The notes: a model not told the origin generated them from the letters alone. A DNA stretch of 47,094 bases from Clostridia bacterium (GCA_017461005.1 JAFTZU010000056.1:1-47094), one strand, 5' to 3'; counted from the first letter of the stretch, positions 15,612 through 25,872 are shown. Program-made: numbers and translations.

Positions 15612-16889
15612 TTACTTTTCGCCTTTGATTTTCTCCCAATAGGCCTTTGCGGCCTGTTCGTTCTTGTTGGGACCGGGCTCGTAGTACTGCGTCCCCACGA
15701 GGGCGTCGGGCAGGTACTGCTGGTACGTCCAGTGGTTCGGATAGTCGTGGGGATAGATGTAGAACTGTCCCTTGACCTCCTGGTCCTCGCCGTCGAAGTG
15801 CTTGTTCTGGAGCTGGCGGGGGATGGGGCCGGAGTGTCCGGCTGCAAGGTCTGACATGGCCTTCGTGATGGCCTGGTCCCCGGAGTTGGACTTCGGCGAT
15901 GTAGCGACCAGGATGACGGCGTCCGCCAGCGGGATCTTCGCTTCCGGCAGACCCACCTGCAGCGCGATGTCGCAGGCGGCCTTGACGATCGGGATGATCT
16001 GCGGATACGCGAGGCCCACGTCCTCGCAGGCGCAGACGAGCAGCCGCCGGATGGCCGAGGGCAGGTCGCCGGCCTCGAGCAGACGGGCGAGGTAATGGAG
16101 CGCGGCGTCCGGGTCGGAGCCCCGCATGGATTTCTGGTAGGCGGAGACGATGTCGTAGTGGTCGTCTCCGGCGCGGTCGTAGCGCATGGCGGACTTCGCC
16201 GTGATCTGCTCGATGAGCTCCGCTCCGACCGGGACGACCGGCGGGTCTCCCTCGCCGGCACCGGCGGCCATGGAACACAGTTCGACCGTGGTGATGGCTT
16301 TCCGTACATCGCCACCGGCGGCCTGGGCAATGGCGAACGCCACGTCCTCCGGCACGTCATAGGTGACGCCGTTCTCTTCGCCGACGACGGAGAAAGCCCT
16401 CTGGACCGCCGGCACGATGTCCTCCGCGGACACGCTCTTGAACTCGAAGACCGTGCAGCGGGAGATGACGGCGTTGTAGACATAGAAGTACGGGTTCTCG
16501 GTCGTGGAGGCGATCATCGTGATGTCGCCGCTCTCGAGGTACTCGAGAAGGCTCTGCTGCTGTTTTTTGTTGAAGTACTGGATCTCATCGAGGTACAGAA
16601 GGATGCCGTTGGGCGCGGCAAGGGTGCCCACGTCCGCCACCATGTCCTTGATGTCGGCGATGCCGGAGGTGGTGGCGTTGAGCCGGTACAGCTTTTTATT
16701 GGTCTTCTCGGCGATGATGTTCGCAAGGGTCGTCTTGCCGATGCCGGAGGGGCCGTAGAAGATGAGGTTCGGGATGTTGCCGGACTCCACGATGTTGCGA
16801 AGGGCGCAGCCGGGCGCCAGGAGGTGGCGCTGGCCGACCATCTCATCGAGGGTCCGCGGGCGGATCCGGTCCGCCAGAGGTCTTGACAT
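15612..16889 (-). CDS. rarA: Replication-associated recombination protein A (AAA+ ATPase)
   Basis: A 425-residue AAA+ ATPase of the RarA/MgsA/WRNIP1 family, which acts at stalled forks and interacts with SSB. The N terminus has PLADRIRPRTLDEMVGQRHLL, the Walker A motif is GPSGIGKTTLA (about residues 46-56), and Walker B is LLYLDEIQYFNK. Sensor 1 is TTENPYF and the arginine finger region is VISRC. The C-terminal tetramerisation part has YQKSMRGSDPDAALHYLARL and the tail CEDVGLAYPQ. AAAGGAG lies before the ATG. It is transcribed divergently from the ribosomal operon. The GGCGATGTAC copy encodes GDV in this gene. Confidence 0.95.
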   Translation of the reverse strand: MSRPLADRIRPRTLDEMVGQRHLLAPGCALRNIVESGNIPNLIFYGPSGIGKTTLANIIAEKTNKKLYRLNATTSGIADIKDMVADVGTLAAPNGILLYLDEIQYFNKKQQQSLLEYLESGDITMIASTTENPYFYVYNAVISRCTVFEFKSVSAEDIVPAVQRAFSVVGEENGVTYDVPEDVAFAIAQAAGGDVRKAITTVELCSMAAGAGEGDPPVVPVGAELIEQITAKSAMRYDRAGDDHYDIVSAYQKSMRGSDPDAALHYLARLLEAGDLPSAIRRLLVCACEDVGLAYPQIIPIVKAACDIALQVGLPEAKIPLADAVILVATSPKSNSGDQAITKAMSDLAAGHSGPIPRQLQNKHFDGEDQEVKGQFYIYPHDYPNHWTYQQYLPDALVGTQYYEPGPNKNEQAAKAYWEKIKGEK

Positions 16890-16919
16890 AGGAGTGCTCC
16901 TTTGTTTTAGTACTTATAC

Positions 16920-16948
16920 ATTATATATACTGAGTTTCGCTCTCGCAA
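16920..16948 (-). promoter_or_regulatory. Promoter of rarA
   Basis: On the minus strand: -35 TTGCGA (16948-16943), 17-bp spacer, -10 TATAAT (16925-16920), 31 bp before the start codon. Confidence 0.75.
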
Positions 16949-17057
16949 CCGGGGAGCATATTTAGTGCAGTTTTTCCTGAAATATACCATATTTAGACCC
17001 CTTGTGAAAAGCGCCGAAAATTCCCAAAAAAGTTTGTAAAAAAAGCTGAAATTTTCC

Positions 17058-17086
17058 TTGCAATGCCCCTATTAATATGATAATAT
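17058..17086 (+). promoter_or_regulatory. Promoter of the S10 ribosomal operon
   Basis: -35 TTGCAA (17058-17063), 17-bp spacer and -10 TAATAT (17081-17086); an overlapping GATAAT (17079-17084) is an alternative. About 320 nt of leader follow before rpsJ. Confidence 0.6.
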
Positions 17087-17099
17087 CTCTAGGCACGTG

Positions 17100-17398
17100 A
17101 AAAGGGGCGTGTTGCGCCCATTTTCCGTAGAGATATGCGATGATGCGGGAGGTGGCCGTCCTCTGAGACGGGAAATTTCCGCGGAGTATGTCCGATTTTA
17201 AACCGGGCGAAACTAATATTGTGTACGTAGACACCCCCGTAGGGTTGCAAGACGGGAGAACTATGTGCCAAGCTGTTTGTGCCACCCGGAGGCCGAAAGG
17301 CCGCCAGGTTTTTTCAATACTGAAAAGGGAAACACCCGGCAGAGTGTTGAAAATTTTCCACTGGTGTGGAAAACAGCGTGCCCGCCATTACAACCTTT
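17100..17398 (+). promoter_or_regulatory. Structured leader of the S10 operon with attenuator-like hairpin
   Basis: An untranslated leader of roughly 300 nt. Hairpins visible include GGGCG-tgttg-CGCCC, GTGT-acgtag-ACAC near 17220, CCCGT/ACGGG near 17239-17256, and GGAGGCC-gaaa-GGCCGCC (within 17285-17308) followed directly by TTTTTT (17309-17314). The last looks like an intrinsic terminator, so premature termination may control the operon. A further hairpin TTTTCCAC-tggt-GTGGAAAA (17354-17373) precedes the rpsJ ribosome binding site. In E. coli, L4 controls the S10 operon through its leader; whether a protein binds here is inference. Confidence 0.55.
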
Positions 17399-17413
17399 AG
17401 GAGGAATCTAACA

Positions 17414-17740
17414 ATGGCAACACAGAACAAAGCAGCAAAAGAAAAGGTTCGTATCAGACTGAAAGGTTACGACCACAACCTCGTCGACACCGCCGCTGAG
17501 AAGATCGTTGAGACCGCGAAGCGCACCGGTGCCAAGGTGTCCGGCCCCGTGCCGCTGCCGACCGAGAAGGAAGTCGTCACCATCCTGCGCGCCGTCCACA
17601 AGTACAAGGACAGCCGTGAGCAGTTTGAGCAGAGCACCCACAAGAGACTCATCGACGTGATCAGACCTTCGGCCAAAACGATCGAAGCCCTGACCGGTCT
17701 TGAGCTTCCCGCCGGTGTTGACATCGAGATCAAGCTCTAA
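17414..17740 (+). CDS. rpsJ: 30S ribosomal protein S10
   Basis: A 108-residue S10 protein of the 30S head; in many bacteria it also works as NusE in antitermination. Marks are [44 protein letters not shown] and the C-terminal [10 protein letters not shown]. It is the first gene of the S10-spc-alpha cluster. The ATG at 17414 follows AGGAGG (17399-17404); an upstream in-frame start at 17366 lies inside the leader hairpin and is not used. A 76-bp gap to rplC contains a hairpin. Confidence 0.97.
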   Translation: MATQNKAAKEKVRIRLKGYDHNLVDTAAEKIVETAKRTGAKVSGPVPLPTEKEVVTILRAVHKYKDSREQFEQSTHKRLIDVIRPSAKTIEALTGLELPAGVDIEIKL

Positions 17741-17770
17741 GCCATCTCAAAGGAAACACTGAACGGTCAT

Positions 17771-17792
17771 GTTGGTGGAAGCATCCATCAAC
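17771..17792 (+). other. Hairpin between rpsJ and rplC
   Basis: Stem GTTGGTGGA/TCCATCAAC with loop AGCA (one G:U pair). It sits before the rplC ribosome binding site; no T tract follows, so it is more likely an RNA structure for processing or control than a terminator. Confidence 0.5.
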
Positions 17793-17816
17793 CAATAACC
17801 AAAGGAGGAAAACAAT

Positions 17817-18449
17817 ATGCAGAAAGGTCTTATCGGTAAGAAAATCGGTATGACACAGCTCTTTGACGAAGTCGGAAACGTCATCCCCGTCACCGTCATC
17901 GAAGCAGGTCCGTGCCCCGTCGTCCAGAAGAAGACCATCGAGAACGATGGTTACGAAGCTGTCCAGCTTGGTTTTGGCGATGTGAAGGTCACACGCGTCA
18001 ACAAACCCGAAAAGGGTCATTTCGACAAGGCAGACGTTGCCCCGAAGAAAGTTCTTCGTGAGTTCCGCCTCGCCGACACCTCCGCACTGAACGTCGGAGA
18101 CATCGTCAAGGTTGACACATTCGCAGCTGGTGACAAAGTCGATGTCATCGGTACGAGCAAAGGTAAAGGTACTGCAGGTGCCATCAAGCGCTGGAACTTC
18201 CATCGCCTGAAAGAGTCCCACGGTACCGGTCCTAACGCAAGACACGCCGGCTCTCTGGGCGCATGCTCCGATCCGTCCCGCGTCTTCAAAGGCAAGAAGC
18301 TCGCCGGTCATCTTGGTCACGAGCGCGTCACCATCCAGAATCTCGATGTTGTCAAGGTCGATGCCGAGAACAACCTCATCGCCATCAAGGGCGCCGTTCC
18401 GGGCCCGAAGGGCGGAATCGTCATTCTGAAAGATACAGTCAAAGCGTAA
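17817..18449 (+). CDS. rplC: 50S ribosomal protein L3
   Basis: A 210-residue L3 protein that organises the peptidyl transferase region of 23S rRNA early in assembly. The start [16 protein letters not shown], the extended loop region [17 protein letters not shown], the Gln-less [24 protein letters not shown] and the closing strand are typical. AAAGGAGG lies 8 nt before the ATG. It is second in the S10 operon. Confidence 0.97.
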   Translation: MQKGLIGKKIGMTQLFDEVGNVIPVTVIEAGPCPVVQKKTIENDGYEAVQLGFGDVKVTRVNKPEKGHFDKADVAPKKVLREFRLADTSALNVGDIVKVDTFAAGDKVDVIGTSKGKGTAGAIKRWNFHRLKESHGTGPNARHAGSLGACSDPSRVFKGKKLAGHLGHERVTIQNLDVVKVDAENNLIAIKGAVPGPKGGIVILKDTVKA

Positions 18450-18462
18450 GGAGGAGTAAGAC

Positions 18463-19086
18463 ATGCCTAGCGTTAAAGTTTACAGCTTTGCCGGTAAAGA
18501 GACCGGAGCCATGGAGCTGAACGACAGCATCTTCGGCATCGAGCCGAACACGTCTGCTATGCACCTGGTCGTGGTCAACTACCTGGCAAACCAGCGTCAG
18601 GGTACTCAGTCCACCCTTACACGCGCAGAAGTCAGAGGCGGCGGCCGCAAGCCCTGGAGACAGAAAGGCACCGGCCACGCAAGACAGGGTTCCACCCGCT
18701 CTCCGCAGTGGAGACACGGTGGTGTCGCCCTTGGTCCGAAGCCCCGCAGCTACGGCTTCGACATCAACAAGAAGGTCAGAAAGCTCGCGATGAAGTCCGC
18801 GCTGTCTGACAAAGTCGCAAATGAAGCTTTCGTCATCGTCGACGATCTCAAGATGGACGCCATCAAGACCAAAGACATGGTCGCAGCTCTCGACAAGCTC
18901 AGCGCTGCCAAGAAGACGCTCATCGTCACCGCCGAGAAGGACGAAGTCATCTACAAGAGCGCAAGAAACATTGCCGGCGTCAAAGTCAGCCCGGTCAATG
19001 CCATCAACGTCTACGACCTGCTCAATGCCGACAAAGTCGTCATTGCGAAGGCTGCCGTAGAGAAGCTTGAGGAGGTATATGCATGA
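18463..19086 (+). CDS. rplD: 50S ribosomal protein L4
   Basis: A 207-residue L4 protein that lines the exit tunnel through its long loop ([19 protein letters not shown], then [18 protein letters not shown]). In E. coli L4 is also the repressor of its own operon. The stop overlaps the rplW start by ATGA, giving translational coupling. A GGAGG site precedes the ATG. Confidence 0.97.
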   Translation: MPSVKVYSFAGKETGAMELNDSIFGIEPNTSAMHLVVVNYLANQRQGTQSTLTRAEVRGGGRKPWRQKGTGHARQGSTRSPQWRHGGVALGPKPRSYGFDINKKVRKLAMKSALSDKVANEAFVIVDDLKMDAIKTKDMVAALDKLSAAKKTLIVTAEKDEVIYKSARNIAGVKVSPVNAINVYDLLNADKVVIAKAAVEKLEEVYA

Positions 19087-19379
19087 GTAAGACAGCACAG
19101 GACATCATCCTCCGCCCCATCATCACCGAGGAAAGCATGGGCAACACCGCAATGAAGAAGTACACCTTCGCCGTTGCGAAAGACGCCAACAAGGTCGAGA
19201 TCAAAAAGGCCTGTGAAGAGCTCTTCGGTGTCGAAGTTCAGAAAGTCAACACCATGAACGTCCGTGGTCAGAAACGCCGCTATGGCCGTTTCGAAGGCTA
19301 CAAGGCTTCCTGGAAGAAAGCGATCGTGACCCTTACCGAAGACTCCAAGACCATCGAGTTCTTCGAAGGCATGGTATAA
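19083..19379 (+). CDS. rplW: 50S ribosomal protein L23
   Basis: A 98-residue L23 protein at the tunnel exit, docking site for trigger factor and SRP. Marks are [34 protein letters not shown] and the internal loop [15 protein letters not shown]. It overlaps rplD by 4 bp, with GAGGAGG inside the end of rplD. Confidence 0.97.
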   Translation: MSKTAQDIILRPIITEESMGNTAMKKYTFAVAKDANKVEIKKACEELFGVEVQKVNTMNVRGQKRRYGRFEGYKASWKKAIVTLTEDSKTIEFFEGMV

Positions 19380-19394
19380 GGAGTGTGAATCTAA

Positions 19395-20228
19395 ATGGCG
19401 ATCAGAGTTATTAAGCCGACCACCAACGGCACCAGAAACATGTCTGTCACCGATTACTCCGAACTGTCCAAGGTTGCTCCTGAGAGAAGCCTTCTGGAAC
19501 CGATGAACAAGCATTCCGGTCGTAACAGTTACGGAAGAATCACCGTCCGCCACAGAGGCGGCGGAAACCGCAGAAAATACAGAATCATCGACTTCAAGCG
19601 CGACAAGTTCGACTGCCCGGCAACGGTCCTCACCCTTGAGTACGACCCGAACCGCTCCGCGAACATCGCTCTCGTCCAGTACGAGGACGGCGAGAAGAGA
19701 TACATCCTCGCTCCCGTCGGCCTGAAAGTCGGTTACACCATCGAGAACGGCCCGGACGCCGACATCAAGCCCGGCAACGCGCTTCCGCTCGTCAACATCC
19801 CGGTCGGTACCTTCGTCCACAACGTCGAACTCTACCCCGGCCGCGGCGGCCAGTTCGCCCGTTCCGCTGGTAACGCAGCACAGCTCATGGCTCGTGAGAA
19901 CGGCTACGCCCTTCTCCGTATGCCCTCCGGCGAGCTTCGCAACGTCCCCGAGATCTGCATGGCCTCCATCGGCCAGGTCGGTAACGCGGACCACGCGAAC
20001 GTCAAGATCGGTAAGGCAGGCCGCACCCGTCACATGGGTATCCGCCCGACCGTCCGTGGTTCTGTCATGAACCCGAACGACCACCCGCACGGCGGTGGTG
20101 AAGGTAAATCGCCCATCGGTAGACCCGGCCCTGTTACCCCGTGGGGTAAACCCGCTCTTGGTTACAAGACCCGGAAACACAATAAGAAGTCCGATAAGAT
20201 GATCGTCAGACGTCGTAACGGCAAGTAA
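19395..20228 (+). CDS. rplB: 50S ribosomal protein L2
   Basis: A 277-residue L2 protein needed for subunit joining and peptidyl transferase activity. It has [29 protein letters not shown], the zinc-less RNA-binding core and the conserved C-terminal [18 protein letters not shown] with the functionally important His. The copy GTAAATCGCC (20104-20113) falls in the KSP codons of that segment and is the only exact copy of the window motif in the ribosomal operon. Confidence 0.97.
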   Translation: MAIRVIKPTTNGTRNMSVTDYSELSKVAPERSLLEPMNKHSGRNSYGRITVRHRGGGNRRKYRIIDFKRDKFDCPATVLTLEYDPNRSANIALVQYEDGEKRYILAPVGLKVGYTIENGPDADIKPGNALPLVNIPVGTFVHNVELYPGRGGQFARSAGNAAQLMARENGYALLRMPSGELRNVPEICMASIGQVGNADHANVKIGKAGRTRHMGIRPTVRGSVMNPNDHPHGGGEGKSPIGRPGPVTPWGKPALGYKTRKHNKKSDKMIVRRRNGK

Positions 20229-20249
20229 TCGTGAAAGGAGATAAGGATC

Positions 20250-20519
20250 ATGAGCAGAAGTCTTAAGAAAGGCCCCTATGTAGAACCCAAACTCCTGGCC
20301 CGCGTTCAGAAGATGAACGAGACCGGTGACAAGCAGGTCCTGAAGACCTGGAGCCGTTCTTCCACCATTTTCCCCGATTTCGTTGGTCATACCTTCGCAG
20401 TTCACGATGGCCGCAAACATGTCCCGGTTTATGTAACGGAGGACATGGTCGGACACAAACTTGGCGAATTCGCACCGACTCGGACCTTCAGAGGTCACTC
20501 GGGTTCCAAATCAGGCTAA
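20250..20519 (+). CDS. rpsS: 30S ribosomal protein S19
   Basis: An 89-residue S19 protein of the 30S head, close to the A-site and S13. It begins [16 protein letters not shown] and has the core [31 protein letters not shown] and end [21 protein letters not shown] precedes the ATG. Confidence 0.97.
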   Translation: MSRSLKKGPYVEPKLLARVQKMNETGDKQVLKTWSRSSTIFPDFVGHTFAVHDGRKHVPVYVTEDMVGHKLGEFAPTRTFRGHSGSKSG

Positions 20520-20537
20520 CAAAGGAGTGTGTAACTA

Positions 20538-20870
20538 ATGGAAGCTAAAGCATCCGCTACTTTCGTAAGAATCGCGCCCCGTAAGGTCCAGATCGTTCTC
20601 GACCTGATCCGTGGCGAAGATGCAGAAAAAGCGATGGCCATCCTCAAGCACACACCGAAAGCCGCGTGTGAAGTCCTTGAGAAGGTCCTCAAATCAGCAA
20701 TGGCAAACGCTGAGGTCAAAAACATGGACACCTCGAAACTTTACGTTGCCGAGTGCTTCGTAAACCAGGGTCCGACCCTCAAGCGTATCCGTCCGAGAGC
20801 ACAGGGCAGAGCTTACATCATTCGTAAGAGAACTTCCCACATCACGATCGTGCTCAAGGAAGCAGAATAA
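20538..20870 (+). CDS. rplV: 50S ribosomal protein L22
   Basis: A 110-residue L22 protein whose beta-hairpin reaches into the exit tunnel near the macrolide site. Marks are [17 protein letters not shown] at the start and the hairpin [20 protein letters not shown] near the end. AAAGGAG lies before the ATG. Confidence 0.97.
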   Translation: MEAKASATFVRIAPRKVQIVLDLIRGEDAEKAMAILKHTPKAACEVLEKVLKSAMANAEVKNMDTSKLYVAECFVNQGPTLKRIRPRAQGRAYIIRKRTSHITIVLKEAE

Positions 20871-20890
20871 CCAACGGAGGAGGAAAAAAC

Positions 20891-21598
20891 ATGGGACAGA
20901 AAGTAAACCCCACCGGACTTCGTGTCGGCGTCATCAAAGACTGGGAATCTCGCTGGTATGCAGATGACAAAGATTTCGGCGCGACTCTTGTGGAAGACTA
21001 CAAGCTCAGAAAGTTCCTTCTTGACCGTCTGAAAGCAGCCGGTGTTCCGAAGGTTGAAATCGAGCGTGATAACAAACGTGTCAGAATCAACGTATTCTGC
21101 GCAAAGCCCGGCATCGTGATCGGCCGTGGCGGTTCCGAAATCGAAAAGCTCAAGGGTGAAGTCGAAAAGATGCTCGGCAAGCCGGTCTCCATCAACATCG
21201 TGGAGATCAAACAGCCGGACCTCGACGCTACTCTTGTTGCTGAAAACATCGCCGGCCAGCTCGAGAGACGTGTCTCTTACAGAAGAGCGGTCAAGCAGGC
21301 GATCGGTAGAACAATGAGACTTGGAGCAAAGGGTATCAAAGTCCAGGTATCCGGCCGTCTGGGCGGCGCTGAGATCGCCCGCTCGGAGAGCTACCATGAA
21401 GGCACCATCCCGCTTCAGACGATCAGAGCTGACATTGACTACGGCTTTGTTGAAGCAGCTACCACTTACGGTAGAATCGGAGTAAAAGTGTGGATCTACA
21501 AAGGTGAGGTCCTTCACGAGAACACGAACAACACTCGTGAGCGTGAGAACAGAAGACCTCGCAGAAACCGTAACAACAAGGAAGGGGGAGCTAAATAA
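20891..21598 (+). CDS. rpsC: 30S ribosomal protein S3
   Basis: A 235-residue S3 protein, part of the mRNA entry helicase region. It begins [18 protein letters not shown], has the KH domain with [19 protein letters not shown], and the C domain [20 protein letters not shown]. The basic tail with RRPRRNRNN is typical for Firmicutes. Its TAA shares the A with the ATG of rplP. Confidence 0.97.
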   Translation: MGQKVNPTGLRVGVIKDWESRWYADDKDFGATLVEDYKLRKFLLDRLKAAGVPKVEIERDNKRVRINVFCAKPGIVIGRGGSEIEKLKGEVEKMLGKPVSINIVEIKQPDLDATLVAENIAGQLERRVSYRRAVKQAIGRTMRLGAKGIKVQVSGRLGGAEIARSESYHEGTIPLQTIRADIDYGFVEAATTYGRIGVKVWIYKGEVLHENTNNTRERENRRPRRNRNNKEGGAK

Positions 21599-22023
21599 TG
21601 TTGATGCCGAAAAGAGTTAAACACAGAAAACAGCAGCGTGGCCGCATGAAAGGTAAAGCTACCAGAGGTAATAAGGTCACTTATGGTCAGTATGGTCTTG
21701 TCGCCCTTGAGCCGGCATGGATCACTTCCGCTCAGATCGAAGCAGCCCGTGTTGCTATGACCCGTTACATCAAGCGTGGCGGTCAGGTCTGGATCAAGAT
21801 CTTCCCTGACAAACCCATCACCAAGACCCCGGCCGAGACCCGAATGGGTAAAGGTAAGGGCGCCGTTGAATACTGGGTCGCCGTTGTCAAACCGGGCAGA
21901 GTCATGTTTGAACTCGCCGGCGTCGACGAAGAAGTTGCCCGTGAGGCCATGCGCCTTGCCGCCAACAAGCTTCCCATCAAATGTAAGTTCGTAGTCAAAG
22001 ACCAGGAGGATGGTGAACAGTAA
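21598..22023 (+). CDS. rplP: 50S ribosomal protein L16
   Basis: A 141-residue L16 protein near the A-site tRNA elbow. It begins [19 protein letters not shown] and carries [36 protein letters not shown] and [18 protein letters not shown]. The start overlaps the rpsC stop (TAATG); the family usually begins MLMPK, which supports this start over the second ATG two codons later. Confidence 0.97.
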   Translation: MLMPKRVKHRKQQRGRMKGKATRGNKVTYGQYGLVALEPAWITSAQIEAARVAMTRYIKRGGQVWIKIFPDKPITKTPAETRMGKGKGAVEYWVAVVKPGRVMFELAGVDEEVAREAMRLAANKLPIKCKFVVKDQEDGEQ

Positions 22024-22226
22024 TGAAAGCTCAGGAACTTAGAGAGCTGTCTGCTGCAGAGCTTGACGCAAAGCTTTCCGAGCTCAAAGACGAGCTGTTC
22101 AAACTTCGTTTCCAGCAGGCCATCAACCAGCTGGAGAATCCCACCCGCATTCGTGCCGTCAAGAAAGACATCGCCCGCATCAAGACCATTCAGCGCGATA
22201 TCGAACTCCACGGCACTGAAGCCTAA
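22023..22226 (+). CDS. rpmC: 50S ribosomal protein L29
   Basis: A 67-residue L29 protein at the tunnel exit, made of two long helices. Marks are [20 protein letters not shown] and [17 protein letters not shown] followed by [14 protein letters not shown]. It overlaps rplP as TAATG; AGGAGG lies inside the end of rplP. Confidence 0.96.
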   Translation: MKAQELRELSAAELDAKLSELKDELFKLRFQQAINQLENPTRIRAVKKDIARIKTIQRDIELHGTEA

Positions 22227-22246
22227 GGAAGGAGAGGTTTGATAGC

Positions 22247-22504
22247 ATGAGCGAAAGAAATCTTAGAAAGACACGCGTCGGCGTTGTCAGCAGCGATAAA
22301 ATGGATAAAACGGTCGTCGTGACCGTTAGAGACAGGGTCCAGCACCCGCTTTATAAGAAGATCGTCAACCGCACTGTCAAGTACAAAGCGCATGACGAAA
22401 ACAACGAGTGCCGCGTAGGCGACCGCGTTCTCCTGATGGAGACCCGCCCGATGTCCAAGGACAAGAGATGGCGCGTGGTCGAAATCATTGAGAAGGCCAA
22501 GTAA
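22247..22504 (+). CDS. rpsQ: 30S ribosomal protein S17
   Basis: An 85-residue S17 protein, an OB-fold protein that binds 16S rRNA early. It has [38 protein letters not shown] and the end [25 protein letters not shown] precedes the ATG. Confidence 0.97.
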   Translation: MSERNLRKTRVGVVSSDKMDKTVVVTVRDRVQHPLYKKIVNRTVKYKAHDENNECRVGDRVLLMETRPMSKDKRWRVVEIIEKAK

Positions 22505-22520
22505 ATAAGGAGGAATTACT

Positions 22521-22889
22521 GTGATTCAGCAGCAGACTCTCCTCAAGGTTGCCGACAACTCTGGTGCCAAGGAAATCATGTGCATCAAAGTGCTTGGCGG
22601 CACGAACAGGAGATACGCCAACATCGGCGACGTCATCGTTGCTTCTGTCAAAAAAGCAACACCCGGCGGCGCTGTCAAAAAAGGCGAAGTAGTTAAAGCA
22701 GTTGTTGTCAGAACTGTCAACGGCGTGCGCAGAGACGATGGTACCTACATCCGTTTCGATGAAAACGCAGCCGTTCTTATCAAAGACGATAAGAGCCCGA
22801 GAGGAACACGTATTTTCGGGCCTGTGGCAAGAGAACTGAGAGGCAAGGACTTCACCAAGATCCTCTCCCTTGCTCCCGAAGTACTGTAA
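22521..22889 (+). CDS. rplN: 50S ribosomal protein L14
   Basis: A 122-residue L14 protein at the subunit interface. It starts with GTG at 22521, 8 nt after AAGGAGG, giving the conserved N terminus (M)[20 protein letters not shown]. Other marks are [17 protein letters not shown] and [20 protein letters not shown]. The GTG start may tune its output relative to neighbours. Confidence 0.97.
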   Translation: MIQQQTLLKVADNSGAKEIMCIKVLGGTNRRYANIGDVIVASVKKATPGGAVKKGEVVKAVVVRTVNGVRRDDGTYIRFDENAAVLIKDDKSPRGTRIFGPVARELRGKDFTKILSLAPEVL

Positions 22890-22906
22890 TCGGAGGTAGC
22901 TAGACA

Positions 22907-23224
22907 ATGAATAAAGTTCATGTAAAAACCGGCGATGAAGTTGTTGTCATCAATGGCAAGTACCATGGCCAGAAAGGCAAAGTCCTTGCTGTCTCTCCCG
23001 CAGAGGGCAAGGTCATCGTCGAAGGCATCAACATCATCACGAAACATGTCAAGCCCCGCAGAATGGGCGAGACCGGCGGTCTCGTAAAGGCAGAATCCGC
23101 TCTTTACGCTGACAAAGTCCAGCTCGTCTGCCCGGAATGCGGCAAGGCGACCCGCGTTGGTCACGTTGTGGAAGACGGTAAGAAACTCCGTGTCTGCAAA
23201 AAGTGCGGCGCGAAATTCGAATAA
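22907..23224 (+). CDS. rplX: 50S ribosomal protein L24
   Basis: A 105-residue L24 protein that begins 50S assembly. It has the KOW motif (KTGDEVVVINGKYHGQKGKVLAV) and the NIITKHVKPRRMGETGG segment. The C terminus carries a zinc-ribbon-like CxxC pair (CPECGKATRVG and CKKCGAKFE), present in many Firmicutes L24 proteins. Confidence 0.97.
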   Translation: MNKVHVKTGDEVVVINGKYHGQKGKVLAVSPAEGKVIVEGINIITKHVKPRRMGETGGLVKAESALYADKVQLVCPECGKATRVGHVVEDGKKLRVCKKCGAKFE

Positions 23225-23239
23225 GGAGGGCAAGTGAAC

Positions 23240-23782
23240 ATGGCTAGAATGAAAGACGTTTACGTTAGCGAAGTCGCACCTGCTCTTATGGAAAAATTCG
23301 GCTACAAGAGCGTCATGCAGATCCCGAAACTCGACAAGATCGTGGTCAATGTCGCCTGTGGCGAAGCGAAAGAGAACCCGAAAGTCCTGGACGCGGTCGT
23401 CAAAGACCTGTCCACCATCACCGGCCAGAAGCCCGTTCTCATCAAGGCCAAGAAGTCCGTCGCGAACTTCAAACTTCGTGAAGGCATGACCATTGCTGCG
23501 AAGGTCACTCTTCGCGGCGACAGAATGTATGAGTTCCTCGACCGGTTCTTCAACCTCGCGCTCCCGCGCGTTCGTGACTTCCGCGGTATCAACCCGAACT
23601 CCTTCGATGGACGCGGCAACTACTCCATGGGTATTCGGGAACAGCTGATCTTCCCGGAGATCGAGTACGACAAGATCGACGCGATTCGCGGCATGGACAT
23701 TGCGTTCATCACCACCGCGAAGACCGATGAAGAAGCAAAAGAACTGCTGACCCTTATGGGCGCACCGTTTGCGAGAGAATAA
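23240..23782 (+). CDS. rplE: 50S ribosomal protein L5
   Basis: A 180-residue L5 protein that binds 5S rRNA and the P-site tRNA. Marks are [48 protein letters not shown] and [19 protein letters not shown]. The ATG at 23240 is chosen because AAGGAGGG (23223-23230) is at normal distance; the in-frame GTG at 23234 would be only 3 nt from it. Confidence 0.97.
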   Translation: MARMKDVYVSEVAPALMEKFGYKSVMQIPKLDKIVVNVACGEAKENPKVLDAVVKDLSTITGQKPVLIKAKKSVANFKLREGMTIAAKVTLRGDRMYEFLDRFFNLALPRVRDFRGINPNSFDGRGNYSMGIREQLIFPEIEYDKIDAIRGMDIAFITTAKTDEEAKELLTLMGAPFARE

Positions 23783-23796
23783 GGAGGTTTTCAGAA

Positions 23797-23982
23797 ATGG
23801 CTAAAACATCGATGAAAGTCAAAGCTGCCAGAGAGCCGAAGTATTCGACCAGACAGCACAACAGATGCCAGATCTGCGGCAGACCTCACGCATACCTTCG
23901 TAAATACGGTGTATGCAGAGTTTGCTTCAGAGAACTCGCACACAAGGGTCAGATCCCTGGTGTCAAAAAAGCCAGCTGGTAA
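23797..23982 (+). CDS. rpsZ: 30S ribosomal protein S14, zinc-binding type
   Basis: A 61-residue S14 protein of the short, zinc-containing type with [20 protein letters not shown], giving four Cys ligands. It stabilises the 30S head. This is the standard form in most Firmicutes. AAGGAGG precedes the ATG. Confidence 0.97.
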   Translation: MAKTSMKVKAAREPKYSTRQHNRCQICGRPHAYLRKYGVCRVCFRELAHKGQIPGVKKASW

Positions 23983-24006
23983 ATTTGAGCAAGGAGGAAA
24001 CATAAC

Positions 24007-24405
24007 ATGCAGGTTACAGACTCTGTAGCAGATATGCTTACAAGAATCAGAAATGCTAACGCAGCAAAGCATGATACAGTTGAAGTTCCCGCATCAAACA
24101 TGAAGAAAGCCATTGCTCAGATTCTGGTTGATGAAGGATACATCAAGAGCTTCACTGTCGAAGAAGACGGGAAGCAGGGTATCATTACGATCACGCTCAA
24201 ATACGGTCCGAACAAGTCCCCGGTCATCACCGGACTCAGAAGAGTCTCCAAGCCGGGCCTCCGGATCTACACGAGCTGTGAGGATATGCCGAGGGTCATG
24301 AAGGGCCTTGGCGTTGCCATCCTCTCGACTCCGAAGGGCGTTATGACAGATAAAGAGGCTCGCAAAGCCAACGTCGGCGGCGAAGTCCTCGCATTCGTTT
24401 GGTAA
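24007..24405 (+). CDS. rpsH: 30S ribosomal protein S8
   Basis: A 132-residue S8 protein that binds helix 21 of 16S rRNA and, in E. coli, represses the spc operon. Marks are [21 protein letters not shown], a central [13 protein letters not shown] and the C-terminal [25 protein letters not shown] precedes the ATG. Confidence 0.97.
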   Translation: MQVTDSVADMLTRIRNANAAKHDTVEVPASNMKKAIAQILVDEGYIKSFTVEEDGKQGIITITLKYGPNKSPVITGLRRVSKPGLRIYTSCEDMPRVMKGLGVAILSTPKGVMTDKEARKANVGGEVLAFVW

Positions 24406-24420
24406 GGGAGGAAACAGTAC

Positions 24421-24963
24421 ATGTCTCGTATCGGCAAAAAGCCCATCGCCATCCCGGCGGGGGTCGAAGTCAAAATCGACGGTTGCACTGTTACCGTAAA
24501 GGGCCCGAAGGCTACTCTTACCAGAGATGTGCATCCGAATATGACTGTGAAGGTCGAAGGCGCTGAAGTCATCGTCGAGCGTCCGAACGACCAGAAGCAG
24601 AACAGAGCACTCCACGGTCTGACCCGCTCGCTCATCGCCAACATGGTCGAGGGCGTCAGCAACGGTTTCAGCAAGGTGCTCGAAGTCAATGGTGTCGGTT
24701 ACCGTGCCGCAGTCCAGGGCAACAAGCTCAACCTGACCGTCGGATATTCTCATCCGGTCGAGATGGATGTTCCGGAAGGCCTGACTGCTGAAGTCAACGG
24801 CAACAAGATCACCATCTCCGGCGCCGACAAACAGAAGGTCGGCCAGTTCGCTGCAGAAGTTCGCGAGAAGCGTCCGCCGGAACCCTACAAGGGCAAGGGC
24901 ATCAAGTATGCAGACGAACACATCCGCCGCAAGGAAGGTAAAGCCGGTAAGGGCGGTAAGTAA
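24421..24963 (+). CDS. rplF: 50S ribosomal protein L6
   Basis: A 180-residue L6 protein near the GTPase centre, with two related alpha/beta domains. It begins [19 protein letters not shown] and has [19 protein letters not shown] and the C-terminal signature [17 protein letters not shown] (written here without its first residues). GGGAGG precedes the ATG. Confidence 0.97.
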   Translation: MSRIGKKPIAIPAGVEVKIDGCTVTVKGPKATLTRDVHPNMTVKVEGAEVIVERPNDQKQNRALHGLTRSLIANMVEGVSNGFSKVLEVNGVGYRAAVQGNKLNLTVGYSHPVEMDVPEGLTAEVNGNKITISGADKQKVGQFAAEVREKRPPEPYKGKGIKYADEHIRRKEGKAGKGGK

Positions 24964-24981
24964 GAAAAGGAGTGAATCGGA

Positions 24982-25341
24982 ATGGTTACTAAACCAGATA
25001 GCAATAAAGCTCGTCTTAAGCGTCATAAGAGAGTTCGCGGTAAGATCTCCGGTACTGCCGAAAGACCGCGCCTCTGCGTTTACCGCTCCCTGAACAACAT
25101 CTATGCTCAGATCATTGACGACGTCACCGGCAACACGCTGGTCTCTGCGTCCTCCAATGAGAAGACTTTCAAGGAATACGGCGGAAATAAAGACGCCGCA
25201 CGCGAAGTCGGCAAAGTCCTTGCCGAGCGTGCAGTCAAGAAAGACATCAAAACAGTAGTGTTCGACCGCGGTGGCTATGTCTACCAGGGCCGCGTGGCTG
25301 AACTTGCAGAAGGTGCCCGTGAGGGCGGCCTCGAATTCTAA
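24982..25341 (+). CDS. rplR: 50S ribosomal protein L18
   Basis: A 119-residue L18 protein that carries 5S rRNA into the 50S subunit. Marks are [38 protein letters not shown] and the C-terminal [28 protein letters not shown] precedes the ATG. Confidence 0.97.
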   Translation: MVTKPDSNKARLKRHKRVRGKISGTAERPRLCVYRSLNNIYAQIIDDVTGNTLVSASSNEKTFKEYGGNKDAAREVGKVLAERAVKKDIKTVVFDRGGYVYQGRVAELAEGAREGGLEF

Positions 25342-25357
25342 GGGAGGAGGAAGACTT

Positions 25358-25858
25358 TTGGCTAAAATCGATGCATCTAATTTAGAGCTTCAGGAGCGCG
25401 TCATCACCATCAACCGCGTTTCCAAAACCGTCAAGGGTGGTCGTATCTATAAGTTCGCTGCTCTTGTTGTTGTCGGTGACGGCAACGGCCTTGTCGGCTT
25501 CGGCCTTGGTAAATCCGGCGAAGTCCCGGATGCCATCCGCAAGGGTATTGAAGACGCCAAGAAGAACCTGATCAGAGTTTCTCTGAAGGGGACCACCATC
25601 CCTCACGAGGTCATTGGCAAATACGGCGCAGGCGTCGTCCTGCTGAAACCCGCCGCACCCGGTACCGGCGTCATCGCCGGCGGTCCCGTCCGTGCCGTTG
25701 TCGAAACGGTCGGCATCCAGGACATCCGGTCCAAGGCACTTCGTTCCAACAACCCCTGCAACGTTGTCCGGGCTACCCTCGATGGTCTGTCCCAGCTTCG
25801 CAATGTTGAAGAAGTTGCTGAGATCCGCGGCAAATCCGTCAACGAAATCTTAGGCTAA
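25358..25858 (+). CDS. rpsE: 30S ribosomal protein S5
   Basis: A 166-residue S5 protein, important for decoding accuracy and mRNA unwinding. It starts with TTG at 25358 just after AGGGAGGAGG, giving (M)[19 protein letters not shown]. Marks are [20 protein letters not shown], the [20 protein letters not shown] loop and the C-terminal [10 protein letters not shown]. Upstream in-frame codons overlap rplR and have no ribosome binding site. Confidence 0.97.
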   Translation: MAKIDASNLELQERVITINRVSKTVKGGRIYKFAALVVVGDGNGLVGFGLGKSGEVPDAIRKGIEDAKKNLIRVSLKGTTIPHEVIGKYGAGVVLLKPAAPGTGVIAGGPVRAVVETVGIQDIRSKALRSNNPCNVVRATLDGLSQLRNVEEVAEIRGKSVNEILG

Positions 25859-25872
25859 GGAGAGTGGCTACA

